DNA of 64,000 nucleotides from Kineosporiaceae bacterium (GTDB taxonomy: Bacteria > Actinomycetota > Actinomycetes > Actinomycetales > Kineosporiaceae): contig JADJPO010000002.1 in assembly GCA_016713225.1 (NCBI GenBank), forward strand, positions 186,001 through 250,000, given 5' to 3'. Below, in pieces: positions 52,090 through 60,462 of this stretch. Made by a program: the position numbers and the translations under genes. The notes below the pieces were generated by a model. It did not search any database. It worked only from the letters and a program-made list of their open reading frames with translations, and was not told the DNA's origin. Position 1 is the first letter of the stretch; the number at the start of each line of letters is the position of its first letter.

Positions 52090-52832
52090 CCCGGGCCCGG
52101 ATCGCCTCGAATGCCGCTGTGCCCGCCGGGCTGCGCGACCTGGCGCCGCTGCGTAACCCGCGCCGCATGCTCGCCTGGTTGCTGGTGCCGCTGTTGGCAG
52201 CGTTGGCGTGGCTCGCTCCTGCCGCACTCGGCCGGATCGGATCGCTCGGCGAATCCCGGCTGGTCGGGCCGCGCAGCCCCGCCCCGGTGGGACTCGTGGT
52301 CGCGCTGGACGTGTCCGGCAGCTTCGCCTCCTACGCCGCCGTCCGGACCCGGGTGCTGGAGGAGGTGGTCCGCTGGGCGCCCGCGAATCTGCGCCCGGAC
52401 GACACCCTCACGGTGCTCACCTTCGCCGGCGGGGCCGACGTCCTCATCGACGAGGTCACCATGGCCGAGCTGGCCCGCACCGGGCCTCGGCTGCTGGCCG
52501 CGGGTCCGGCGGTGGACGGCACGCGGATCCAACCGCTGCTGCACACGGCGGCGGATCACGTCACCCCCGGCCGCACCACCACGCTGGTGGTGGTCTCCGA
52601 CACCGTGGTGAGCGATCTCGACCGCACCGCCGTCGACCGGCAGGTCCGGCAGCTCGACGCGGCCACCATGACGCTGATCGTGCCCGAGGGGGTCCGCCCC
52701 ACGCGGGACTGGGCGTCCGTCTTCGACTACGAGCAGGTGCTGGCGTCCTCACCCGAGGCGTCCGGTGAGATCGCCCTGGCGATCGGCCGGGCCATCGCCC
52801 ACGCGACCGGGCAGACCCTGCAACGTCGTTGA
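52083..52832 (+). CDS. Membrane-anchored VWA-domain protein
   Basis: The 249-residue product begins at a GTG that overlaps the previous gene by seven bases. One membrane helix (MLAWLLVPLLAALAWLAPAAL, about 29-49) precedes a von Willebrand A domain facing outward. The metal-ion motif VVALDVSGSF gives the DxSxS residues (Asp76, Ser78, Ser80), and TTLVVVSDTVVSDL is the distal MIDAS Asp. VWA domains bind protein ligands through a divalent metal, so this is a likely interaction partner of the OmpA lipoprotein or of an external ligand. Last gene of the six-gene coupled run. Confidence 0.82.
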   Translation: MLTRARIASNAAVPAGLRDLAPLRNPRRMLAWLLVPLLAALAWLAPAALGRIGSLGESRLVGPRSPAPVGLVVALDVSGSFASYAAVRTRVLEEVVRWAPANLRPDDTLTVLTFAGGADVLIDEVTMAELARTGPRLLAAGPAVDGTRIQPLLHTAADHVTPGRTTTLVVVSDTVVSDLDRTAVDRQVRQLDAATMTLIVPEGVRPTRDWASVFDYEQVLASSPEASGEIALAIGRAIAHATGQTLQRR

Positions 52833-52858
52833 GGGGCAGACCTTTGAAGGACAGACCC

Positions 52859-53566
52859 ATGACATTCGTCGACACCGATGACGGGAGGTGTGATGCTCTG
52901 ACCGTGCGCCTCGAACCTCGCGAAGGGCCCGAGCGTCTCGAGCTCGACGAGGATGCCGGCGAGCCGGGGGTTTCCGAGCGTGATCTGGCCTTTCGTCACG
53001 AGGCGCGCCGCCATCTGGAGAGCACCGCCCGGCCGGAGGAGTTGCCCCGGGCGATGGTCGACGAGCGGATCGCCGAACTGCGCCGGCGGGAGGCCGTGGG
53101 CGAGGGGCACGCGGTGGTCGAGCATCTCGACGTGACCGATGCCCAGCTGGCGCAGCGAGCGCTCGATGGCACCGATGCCCGGATGGACCCGAAACACCCG
53201 GAACGGCATCACATCACCAAGCCGCCACCGGTCAACGCGACCCGGTTCGAGTCACCAGCGGCGTTGGTCCGGGCGGAGGCTGCCGCCTGGGAGTCGGACA
53301 CCGGCCGCGAACGACGTGACGCTGCCCTGGCCGGGTTGCCCGAGCAGGCGAGCTCGAAAGAGCTGCACGACATCCAGGTCAAGTGCGTGATACCCATCGA
53401 GGAGGCGCTCGGCCCGGACTGGCGCGATCACGTGACCGGGCGCTCGCACGCATCGGGTGGCCGCGAGGAGACCCGATTCACGGCAGACAGCGTTGTCGTG
53501 ACTCGCTGGCGGCTCGACGGCGAGGGTACGTGGTACTGCCAGACATGCTTCCCGAGCGCCCAGTGA
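52859..53566 (+). CDS. Unknown protein with possible C-terminal RNase-type toxin domain
   Basis: A 235-residue, soluble, acidic-to-neutral protein with GAAGGA before the ATG and no signal peptide. The first 110 residues are helical and charged. The C-terminal part, from PERHHITKPPPVNATRF to the end TWYCQTCFPSAQ, has paired His, a helix AALVRAEAAAWES and a terminal strand ending in CFP. This layout recalls RNase A-like or related polymorphic toxin domains, which end in TxYP/TxFP-type motifs. The match is by pattern only and is weak. It is followed after ten bases by a small acidic protein, as toxins are followed by immunity genes. Confidence 0.5.
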   Translation: MTFVDTDDGRCDALTVRLEPREGPERLELDEDAGEPGVSERDLAFRHEARRHLESTARPEELPRAMVDERIAELRRREAVGEGHAVVEHLDVTDAQLAQRALDGTDARMDPKHPERHHITKPPPVNATRFESPAALVRAEAAAWESDTGRERRDAALAGLPEQASSKELHDIQVKCVIPIEEALGPDWRDHVTGRSHASGGREETRFTADSVVVTRWRLDGEGTWYCQTCFPSAQ

Positions 53567-53576
53567 GGAGGACGAC

Positions 53577-53858
53577 ATGCTGACGAAGCGATTCGAGGAC
53601 TTCATCTTCACCTACCTCGATGCGGACGCCGACTCGGAGGAGATCGGTCCGCGGCTGCGCGAGGATCCTCCGCCGTGGTACGCCGAGTGGCTCCGGGCAG
53701 ATTTCGAGCAGGCCGTCCTGGGCGATGCGTTGACGCCGGAACTGTTGCAGCGCTTGACGGGCCGCGCCGTCCCGGACGACGAGGCCGCCGTGGCGTGGTT
53801 GCGCGAGCTGTGGGCCGAGTGGTTCCCGGGTGAGTCCTATCCGGAGTCGTCCGGATGA
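53577..53858 (+). CDS. Small acidic protein, possible immunity protein
   Basis: A 93-residue, strongly acidic, Trp-rich helical protein (RLREDPPPWYAEWLRADFEQ, AAVAWLRELWAEWFPG) with GAGGAGG before the ATG. Its size, charge and position ten bases after a possible toxin gene fit an immunity protein of the CdiI-like helical type, but no family is certain. It ends the first co-directional run. Confidence 0.55.
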   Translation: MLTKRFEDFIFTYLDADADSEEIGPRLREDPPPWYAEWLRADFEQAVLGDALTPELLQRLTGRAVPDDEAAVAWLRELWAEWFPGESYPESSG

Positions 53859-54186
53859 CAGTCCCAGCCGGGGCATCGATGACCGGAGCATCGATGAGTG
53901 CGCACGGATGCAGGGCATCAAACGGCCTCAATCGGTCTTATCGGGCCACCGTGGTTCCAGGGATCACTCGAATGACGCGCGAATCCGCACAACGCCGCTT
54001 CTGGCTCCAGCCTTTGCGGTTGAATCGTGTGTAGCGGCCTCTCCACCGGGTCGCGGAATGACCAGTCACTCAACGGCTGAAAGGTGAGGACTGGGGCAAG
54101 GTTTCGTGTTACGTTAACCAGCTTTGGTTCGGGACTCGACGCCTGAGTAACAACACTCGCCCGGGGGCCAGAGGCAGGGGGCATTG
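53859..54186. other. 328-bp gap between the CHAT-VWA unit and the Hsp70-GTPase unit
   Basis: No convincing gene. The stretch is less GC-rich than its surroundings. It holds a direct repeat GCATCGATGA (around 53875 and 53889) and an AT-rich GTTACGTTAACCAG at about 54109, which with upstream sequence may be the promoter of the chaperone-GTPase operon. No clear terminator was recognised. Confidence 0.5.
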
Positions 54187-54996
54187 GTGGATCAATGGGA
54201 GCCGACCGAACGGTTGGCCCAGTCCGAAGAGCTGGTGGACGACGCGTCGCCCGAGAACTCGACCCCGGTTGTCGAGGAGTCGGCGGACGAGGACGTCACG
54301 CCGCGGCAGGACGCGACGGGACCCGAGCCGGCAGAGCAGGTTGCCGAGTCGGACACGCAGGCCTCGGACCCCGTGGCCGACGCGCTGAACCTGGTCTCCG
54401 GGCAGATCACACAGTTCCGGGATCAGTTGGAGCGGCACCATGACCGTTCCACGGCCCAGGAGGACCTCATTGCCCGGATGCAGCAACAGATCGAGTCGCT
54501 GCGAGCCGATCAGGTGCGCGCGCTGCTCAAGCCGGTGCTGATCGTGCTCGCCGACCTGCACGCCGAGGCGGTGTCGACTGCGGCCGAGGATGTCTCGGGT
54601 TGGAGCGCCCGCCAGGTGTCCCGAACGTTCGACTACTTCGCCCAACTCGTCGAGCAGGCGATCGCCCAGCTCGGCTTCGACGCGATCGGCGTCGAGTCGG
54701 GCCAGGAGTTCGATCCGCGGCAACACACCGCCTCCAGCAAGGTACCGACGCCCGACCCTGCGCTGGCGCGTCACATCGCCCGCGTGGTCCGCCAGGGGTT
54801 CCGAGCCCCCGAGGACGCCACGCCGGCGCTGTACGCCAAGGTCACGGTCTATCGCCACGAAGCGCCGGCGGTCAGCGAGACGCCCGCGGCTCCCCCTGGC
54901 CCGTCAACCGGTCAGCCCACGCCGGTGCAGGAGTCCGATCCAGCCGGCACCCACTCAGCGTCGCCCGACCCCGCCACCCACGAAGGATTCATCTGA
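54187..54996 (+). CDS. GrpE-like nucleotide exchange factor
   Basis: A 269-residue protein from a GTG (a TTG just before it is possible). An acidic, disordered N-terminus of about 75 residues is followed by a long coiled-coil helix (DLIARMQQQIESLRADQ), a four-helix-like part and the GrpE beta domain: GFDAIGVESGQEFDPRQH, ARVVRQGFRAP and LYAKVTVYRHE mirror the F-P--H-A, GY and A-V-V signatures. It would release ADP from the Hsp70 encoded by the next gene, whose ATG overlaps its stop. It differs strongly from housekeeping GrpE and has a Pro-rich tail. Confidence 0.8.
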   Translation: MDQWEPTERLAQSEELVDDASPENSTPVVEESADEDVTPRQDATGPEPAEQVAESDTQASDPVADALNLVSGQITQFRDQLERHHDRSTAQEDLIARMQQQIESLRADQVRALLKPVLIVLADLHAEAVSTAAEDVSGWSARQVSRTFDYFAQLVEQAIAQLGFDAIGVESGQEFDPRQHTASSKVPTPDPALARHIARVVRQGFRAPEDATPALYAKVTVYRHEAPAVSETPAAPPGPSTGQPTPVQESDPAGTHSASPDPATHEGFI

Positions 54997-56567
54997 TGAA
55001 TGACGTTTTCGGTATCGACCTGGGCACGACGTATTCGGCGATCGCCTATATCGACGACAACGGGCAGCCGTCCATCATCAAGAACGCCGACAGTGTCGAC
55101 ACCACACCCTCCGTCGTGTTCTTCGAGAGTGCACACAACTCGGTCGTGGGTCAGGTCGCCAAGAACGGCGCCGTGGTGGAATCCGAGCGCACCGTGTCGT
55201 TGATCAAGCGGCAGATGGGCAGCGACTACGAGACCACCTTCGACGGCCAACGCCAGACCCCCGAGATGATCTCGGCGTTGATCCTCAAGGAGCTGGTGAC
55301 CCGGGCCCGTGAGGAGACCGGCATCGACTCCAACCGGGTCGTGATCACCGTTCCGGCCTACTTCGGGGTCCGCGAGAAGGAAGCGACGCGGCAGGCCGGC
55401 GAGATCGCCGGGCTCGAGGTGGTGGGCATCGTCACCGAACCCGTGGCAGCCGCGCTCTCCTACGGCTTCAAGAAGGGCCAGTCCAAGACGCTCTTCGTCT
55501 ACGACCTCGGTGGCGGCACCTTCGACACCACCATCATGCGCACCTCCCCGAACGCCGTCGAGGTGCTGGTCATCGACGGAGACCGCAAGCTCGGCGGCGC
55601 GGACTGGGACATGCGTCTGAGCCAGCTCATCGTCGAGAAGTTCGTGGCCGCATCGGGCTTGGCCGAGGACCCGATGGAGGACGACGACTTCCGCCAGACC
55701 GTCGCCGAGCGCACCGAGGCCGCGAAGAAGAGCCTGTCGGCTCGCGAGTCGGTTCCGGTCAGCCTGGCCTACGGGCCGGCCAAGGACACCGTCACGGTGA
55801 CCCGCGCCGAGTTCGAGGAGGCCACCCGGGACCTGTTGCAGGCCACGCTCGACAAGGTCGAGGCAACGCTGCGCGCGGCCCACGAGAAGGTGCCGGACCT
55901 GACCATCGACGAGGTCCTGCTGGTCGGTGGTTCGGCCAAGATGCCGGCCGTCGCCGCCGCATTGCGGGGCACCCAGGCCTGGACTCCCAAGCTCGCCGAT
56001 CCCGACCTTGCGGTGGCCAAGGGTGCCGCCATCTATGGCATGTCGCCCGACGCCGTGGGCGGCGACACCGATGCGGCAGCCGCTGCAGGTGAGGGTAACC
56101 GGCACCTGCTGCCCTCGGCCCCGTCGGTCACCAACGTGCTGCCGAAGGGTCTCGGGGTGCTCTTCTGGCGGCCGGAGACGCAGTCGCACTATGTCGGGTT
56201 CCTGGCCCACCGCAACGACACCCTGCCGATCGAGCGGTTGCACCAGCGAGCCTTCACGGCCGACGCCAATGCCACCGAGATCCACATCCAGATCTTCGAG
56301 CAGGGCGGTGAGGTCGAGTCCGAGCGCCCGGCTGACAACAACGAGGTCACGCCGGCGTCCGGGGCCGTGTTCACCGGTCTGCCCTCGCTGCCCGCCGACT
56401 CGCCGATCGACATCTACCTCACGATCAACCACGAGGGTCTGGCCACCCTCGAGGCGATCGAGCCGGCCACGGGTCAGAAGCTGCACCTCGAGGTCACCAT
56501 GGCCGTGATGCAGCCCGAGGAACAGCGGGCGGCCATGGATGTCATCGCCCGGATGACCACCCGCTGA
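54996..56567 (+). CDS. Hsp70-family chaperone, short form without lid
   Basis: The 523-residue protein has a complete Hsp70 ATPase domain: FGIDLGTTYSAIAYID (phosphate 1), VITVPAYFGVREKEATRQAG, FVYDLGGGTFDTTI (phosphate 2) and VLLVGGSAKMPAV (adenosine site). The remaining ~140 residues form a shortened beta-type substrate domain (SVTNVLPKGLGVLFW, FTADANATEIHIQIFEQG). The alpha-helical lid and the EEVD-like tail of DnaK are missing. It is clearly not the housekeeping DnaK. Its gene is coupled to the GrpE-like gene and followed by the Fn3 protein, which could be a dedicated client or cofactor since no J-domain gene is visible. Confidence 0.93.
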   Translation: MNDVFGIDLGTTYSAIAYIDDNGQPSIIKNADSVDTTPSVVFFESAHNSVVGQVAKNGAVVESERTVSLIKRQMGSDYETTFDGQRQTPEMISALILKELVTRAREETGIDSNRVVITVPAYFGVREKEATRQAGEIAGLEVVGIVTEPVAAALSYGFKKGQSKTLFVYDLGGGTFDTTIMRTSPNAVEVLVIDGDRKLGGADWDMRLSQLIVEKFVAASGLAEDPMEDDDFRQTVAERTEAAKKSLSARESVPVSLAYGPAKDTVTVTRAEFEEATRDLLQATLDKVEATLRAAHEKVPDLTIDEVLLVGGSAKMPAVAAALRGTQAWTPKLADPDLAVAKGAAIYGMSPDAVGGDTDAAAAAGEGNRHLLPSAPSVTNVLPKGLGVLFWRPETQSHYVGFLAHRNDTLPIERLHQRAFTADANATEIHIQIFEQGGEVESERPADNNEVTPASGAVFTGLPSLPADSPIDIYLTINHEGLATLEAIEPATGQKLHLEVTMAVMQPEEQRAAMDVIARMTTR

Positions 56568-56570
56568 CAG

Positions 56571-59255
56571 ATGGCGCAGGACCCCGGGGCCTACCGAAAG
56601 CAGGTCCTCAAACCGTTCAAGGCCGAGCGTCGCAGCGAACTCGTCACCGGCCTGGACGAGTTGCGCTCGGGCAAGCTGCCCACCCGGCTGGACCTGACGT
56701 ATCTCTACGCCATGTCCCCGGGCATGGCCGATCACGAGTGCGCCGCTCAGGTCGACTGGGTCAAGGACGTCTGGTCGAAGTCGATCAACAACGCCATCTA
56801 CAAGGACGTCGCCCCGACCCTGCTCGAGCTGCACCGGCTGCTGGAGGGCGTCGCCCCGAACCTGCGCTCCGCCGCCTTCTGGCTCACTCGGTTTGCCGCC
56901 CAGGACCAGGCGGCGCAGCAGACGCTCGGTGAGCTGAGCGAGATGCTGCGCAGCGAGTACGCGGTCTACAAGGTCATCACCCCGGCCCTGCTGCGGACTG
57001 CGGCCGACTCGGTCGGCGGGCTGGAACGGGTGACGGACGCCCAGCTCGTGGCAGCGGCCGGCGAGGTCGGTCTGCGCGTCGTCCCGGAGTTCACCCTGCC
57101 GACGGCGACGCTGCCCTCTGGTCTCAGCGAGCTGAACGTCTCGCAGTGCCGCAGCCTGATCGACGCCATCTTCCTCGAGGGTGCTCCGGCGAGGTTCCTG
57201 ATCGTCGACGGGTTCCCGGGCCTGACACCGGCCCAGCTGGCCGCCGCCCGGGGCGAGATGCAGGTGCGGCCGCAGACGCCGCACAACGACGCCGTGATCA
57301 AGGTGCTCGGGGTGCTGGCGTCGGCCGCGAGCACGCCGCAGCAACTGCACGACCTGGTGCTGCGGCACTTCGTCGAATTGGCCATCGCCGCGAAGTCGGC
57401 CGGGTTGGCCTCGGCCGCCGTCAAACGCCTCATCGATGCCGGCGTCGACCCCATCGACGCCGGTCGGATCGTGTTGCAGGCCGGGGTCAAGAGCGCCGGC
57501 GTCACCCCGCAGACCGTCGAGGAGAACATCGAGTCGGGCCAACTCGGTGAGGCCCGGCGCGTGCTGGAGCTGTTGCTCGGTGCCGCGGACGCCGGGTCGT
57601 CCTCCGCGGCGCTGGATGCCGCCAGGCATCGGCTCGAGAAGGTCGAGCAGCGGGTTCGCCAGCTGCGAGCCGACGGCCGGACGGCCATGGAGTCCGGCGA
57701 CATCGAACAGGCGACCCAGCTCTTGGCCGAGGCGTCACGCCTCGCCGCGGACGACGAGCAACTGGCCGAGTTGCTCCGCTCGTTGCCGCCCGGCGCGCCG
57801 ACCGGACTGGTGGTCACTGCCGTCGAGCAGGGTGTGCGCCTGCTCTGGTCCTCCGGTTTCGGCGGGACGGCCGAGACCCGGTACCGCGTCGTCCGGAACG
57901 TCACGAGGGCGCCCGAGGATGCCCGGGACGGCGTGGTCGTGGCGGAGGGGTTGGACGCCACCGAGGTGCTGGATACCTCACCGCCCGTGGCGCGACGGTT
58001 CTGGTACGGCGTCTCCGCCGGCCGGGGCGGTGCGCCGTCCCGCGTCACCGTGCGCGAGGTCCTGCACCTGCCGCCCGTGAGCCGGTTGCAGGCCCGCAGC
58101 ACCCCCACCAGCATCACGTTGACCTGGCGCAACCCGGCCGGGGTGCGCGACGTCCGGGTGGTGCAGATCGGCCCGGACGGCGCCCAGCGGAACCTGTCGC
58201 TCGATTCGCCGGAGTCGGTGACCGTCACCGAGGTGGTCACCGGGAGCACGTACACGTTCAGGGTCACGGCGGGTTTCCTCGGCCCGGACGGCGCCGAGCT
58301 GGCCGGCCCGACCGAGACCTGCCAGGCAACACCGCGCGCCGAGGCCAAACCGGTTGCCATGCTGGATGTCTCGATGGAGGCAGCCACCGGCGACGGGGGC
58401 AGGGTCACCGCCTCGTGGCGCATCATCGCGGCCTACGACGTCGAGGTGTGGTGGTTCAAGACGCCACCGCCGTGGCCGTACGGCAGTCAGGTACCGATGA
58501 GCGAGGTCGCCGCGGCCCAGGGCACCAAACTCGTCGGTCGGCTCGAGCGCAAGGGGCAGCGCGCCAGCGTGACCTCGACCGTCCCGCCGGGGCTGGGGCA
58601 CTATCTGCCGTTCACCCGGGACGGCGATCTGGGGCTGGTCGGTCAACTGCGCGAGTTCGGCATCTGTACCCCACCGCGCAACCCGATCGTGGAGCGCTTC
58701 GGTGACGAGCTCGTCGTCTCCTGGGATTGGCCCACCGATGACGTCGACATCGAGGCGCGGTGGGTCTCGGCTGCAGGTCCGGAACAGGCGACGATCACCC
58801 GGGCGGAGTACCGGGCTCGCGGTGGGCTGCGACTGGGCGCCGGGCCCCGCACCACCACGGTCACCCTGTCGAGCGTGGTGGGCAATGACGGGACCTGGAC
58901 GTCGCCGTCGGTGAGTGTGTCCGTGCCGGTGCTCGCGGCGGCGGTCTCGTACCGCCTCCTGTGGCCGCGACGCCTGTTCGGTCAGGCCGATCGGGTGACG
59001 GTGGTCTGCACGTCGCCCCAGGCGGTGGTGACCGAGGTGCTGGTGGTCGCCGCCGAGGGACGGTACCTGCCCGGTCGCGCCGCGGCCGGCATGACGCTGG
59101 CGTCGCAGCGACTGGTGATCACCGACGCCGGCGAACACCGCTTCGACGTCCCACTGCCGAAACTCGGCAAGGAGTACTGGATCCGGCTGTTCCCCGCCGA
59201 GGACGGCGCGGTTCGGATGATCGACCCGGCGACCGATGAGATGCGAGGACGATGA
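56571..59255 (+). CDS. Large helical plus fibronectin type III protein
   Basis: An 894-residue cytosolic protein starting three bases after the Hsp70 stop. Residues 1-300 form an unknown helical domain (RKQVLKPFKAERRSELV; LNVSQCRSLIDAIFLEGAPA). Residues about 300-400 are helical repeats and coiled coil (HRLEKVEQRVRQLRADGRTA). The rest is a chain of four to five Fn3-like beta sandwiches (STPTSITLTWRNPAGVRDV, YTFRVTAGFLGPDG and others). No signal peptide, so intracellular Fn3 domains are unusual and probably serve as protein-binding modules. Between an Hsp70 and a GTPase it may be the regulated client, adaptor or effector scaffold. Confidence 0.75.
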   Translation: MAQDPGAYRKQVLKPFKAERRSELVTGLDELRSGKLPTRLDLTYLYAMSPGMADHECAAQVDWVKDVWSKSINNAIYKDVAPTLLELHRLLEGVAPNLRSAAFWLTRFAAQDQAAQQTLGELSEMLRSEYAVYKVITPALLRTAADSVGGLERVTDAQLVAAAGEVGLRVVPEFTLPTATLPSGLSELNVSQCRSLIDAIFLEGAPARFLIVDGFPGLTPAQLAAARGEMQVRPQTPHNDAVIKVLGVLASAASTPQQLHDLVLRHFVELAIAAKSAGLASAAVKRLIDAGVDPIDAGRIVLQAGVKSAGVTPQTVEENIESGQLGEARRVLELLLGAADAGSSSAALDAARHRLEKVEQRVRQLRADGRTAMESGDIEQATQLLAEASRLAADDEQLAELLRSLPPGAPTGLVVTAVEQGVRLLWSSGFGGTAETRYRVVRNVTRAPEDARDGVVVAEGLDATEVLDTSPPVARRFWYGVSAGRGGAPSRVTVREVLHLPPVSRLQARSTPTSITLTWRNPAGVRDVRVVQIGPDGAQRNLSLDSPESVTVTEVVTGSTYTFRVTAGFLGPDGAELAGPTETCQATPRAEAKPVAMLDVSMEAATGDGGRVTASWRIIAAYDVEVWWFKTPPPWPYGSQVPMSEVAAAQGTKLVGRLERKGQRASVTSTVPPGLGHYLPFTRDGDLGLVGQLREFGICTPPRNPIVERFGDELVVSWDWPTDDVDIEARWVSAAGPEQATITRAEYRARGGLRLGAGPRTTTVTLSSVVGNDGTWTSPSVSVSVPVLAAAVSYRLLWPRRLFGQADRVTVVCTSPQAVVTEVLVVAAEGRYLPGRAAAGMTLASQRLVITDAGEHRFDVPLPKLGKEYWIRLFPAEDGAVRMIDPATDEMRGR

Positions 59256-60460
59256 GCATGGTGGGTTTCTCTCTCGTGCCGAAGGCGGCCTGTCCGTACT
59301 GCTACTACCGGGTCGATCCTCGAAGCATCATGATCCGGTGTACCGGCCGGCCGGCCCCCGGGCGGGAGGCTTGCACCCTGAAGGAGGATCCGGCTCGCAA
59401 CCGGGTGCTGGGTGACTCCACCCCGGTGCTGCCGTCCTTCGCGCCACCTCGCGGCCGGTTGTCCCTGGGCAGCGCCCTGTCGGGAGAGTGCCCGAACTGC
59501 TTCGGCCGCAGCGGGATTCGTGTCTGCCCGCAGTGTCACTCGGTGCTGCCCGCGAGCTTCGGTGGTCGCAGTCCGATGTTCGGCGTCGTGGGGGTCAAGG
59601 GTTCGGGCAAGACGGTCATGCTCACGGTGCTCAGCAAGGAACTGAAGACCTCGGTCGCCCGGCGCTTCGACGCCTCGATCGACGATGTCGGGTCCTCGGC
59701 GCTGATGCGCAAGATGGCGCGGTGGCGCGACCAGATGGACTCCGGAGGCCAGCTACCCGAGTCGACAGCGGAGTTCAACCCCGCCGAAACCGTTCCGGCC
59801 GTGCTGGAATGGCGCTACGAGCGCAAGGGGGTAGCCGGCATCAGCCGAGATGAGGCCACCGTGCTGTCGTTCTACGACACCGCGGGTGAAGATCTCAAGA
59901 CCCTCGAGGGAACCCGGAACCAGCACTACCTCGCCGCCGCCGACGGCTTGATCGTGTTGCTGGACCCCTTCGGCTTCCGCGCCAACCGAGACCGTGGTCT
60001 GGCGATGGGCATCCCGGAGACCCAGCTCGAGATCGAACCGGTGAACGTCCTGGGGTCGATCACCACCATGCTGCGCGAGGAAGCCGGCAAGGGGGGCCGC
60101 AAGAAGGTGGATCGGCCGATGGCGATCGTGGTGAGCAAGATCGATGCCTTCTTCCGCGACCTGCCGCCGGAACACCCGGTGCGCCAGCCCGGATCCAACC
60201 GACCCTTGTTCGACGAGGCAGAGTCCCGCAGCGTCCACGACCACATCGAGGCGCTGATCCACGACTGGGACGGCGACGACGTCCTGGCACATCTGCGCCT
60301 GAACTACGAGCGCTACCGGTTCTTCGCGGCCTCCGCTCTGGGTGCGGAGCCGGAGTACCGCAGTGAGCGGGTGAACAGCCGCGGCGTGCTGCCCCATCGG
60401 GTGGCGGAGCCGTTGCTGTGGTTGATGTCGCTGCGAGGCTTCATCCCCAAGGCCGGCTGA
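59252..60460 (+). CDS. Zinc-ribbon TRAFAC-type GTPase (double-GTPase family-like)
   Basis: A 402-residue protein with ATGA coupling to the Fn3 gene. Two N-terminal Cys pairs (CPYC at 14-17 and CPNC at 80-83 with CPQC at 92-95) form zinc ribbons. The G domain follows: P-loop GVKGSGKT (114-121), G3-like YDTAGED (208-214) and G4-like VVSKIDAF (293-300), consistent with a TRAFAC-class GTPase of the group annotated as DO-GTPase2. Partners in this family are the GAP1 protein (next gene) and a second membrane GTPase (last gene). Probably a switch that controls an effector. Confidence 0.82.
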   Translation: MSMVGFSLVPKAACPYCYYRVDPRSIMIRCTGRPAPGREACTLKEDPARNRVLGDSTPVLPSFAPPRGRLSLGSALSGECPNCFGRSGIRVCPQCHSVLPASFGGRSPMFGVVGVKGSGKTVMLTVLSKELKTSVARRFDASIDDVGSSALMRKMARWRDQMDSGGQLPESTAEFNPAETVPAVLEWRYERKGVAGISRDEATVLSFYDTAGEDLKTLEGTRNQHYLAAADGLIVLLDPFGFRANRDRGLAMGIPETQLEIEPVNVLGSITTMLREEAGKGGRKKVDRPMAIVVSKIDAFFRDLPPEHPVRQPGSNRPLFDEAESRSVHDHIEALIHDWDGDDVLAHLRLNYERYRFFAASALGAEPEYRSERVNSRGVLPHRVAEPLLWLMSLRGFIPKAG

Positions 60461-60462
60461 CC

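Noticed and set aside
53830..54087. 85-codon frame in the gap before the GrpE-like gene
   Set aside because: No ribosome-binding site, no protein-like composition, and it overlaps the end of the small acidic gene; the stretch looks regulatory.
54912..57629. Very long open frame (about 900 codons) opposite the Hsp70 and Fn3 genes
   Set aside because: It is antisense to strongly recognisable proteins, has biased low-complexity composition (Arg, Gly, Gln, Val, Leu) and no family similarity. Such shadow frames are expected at this GC content.
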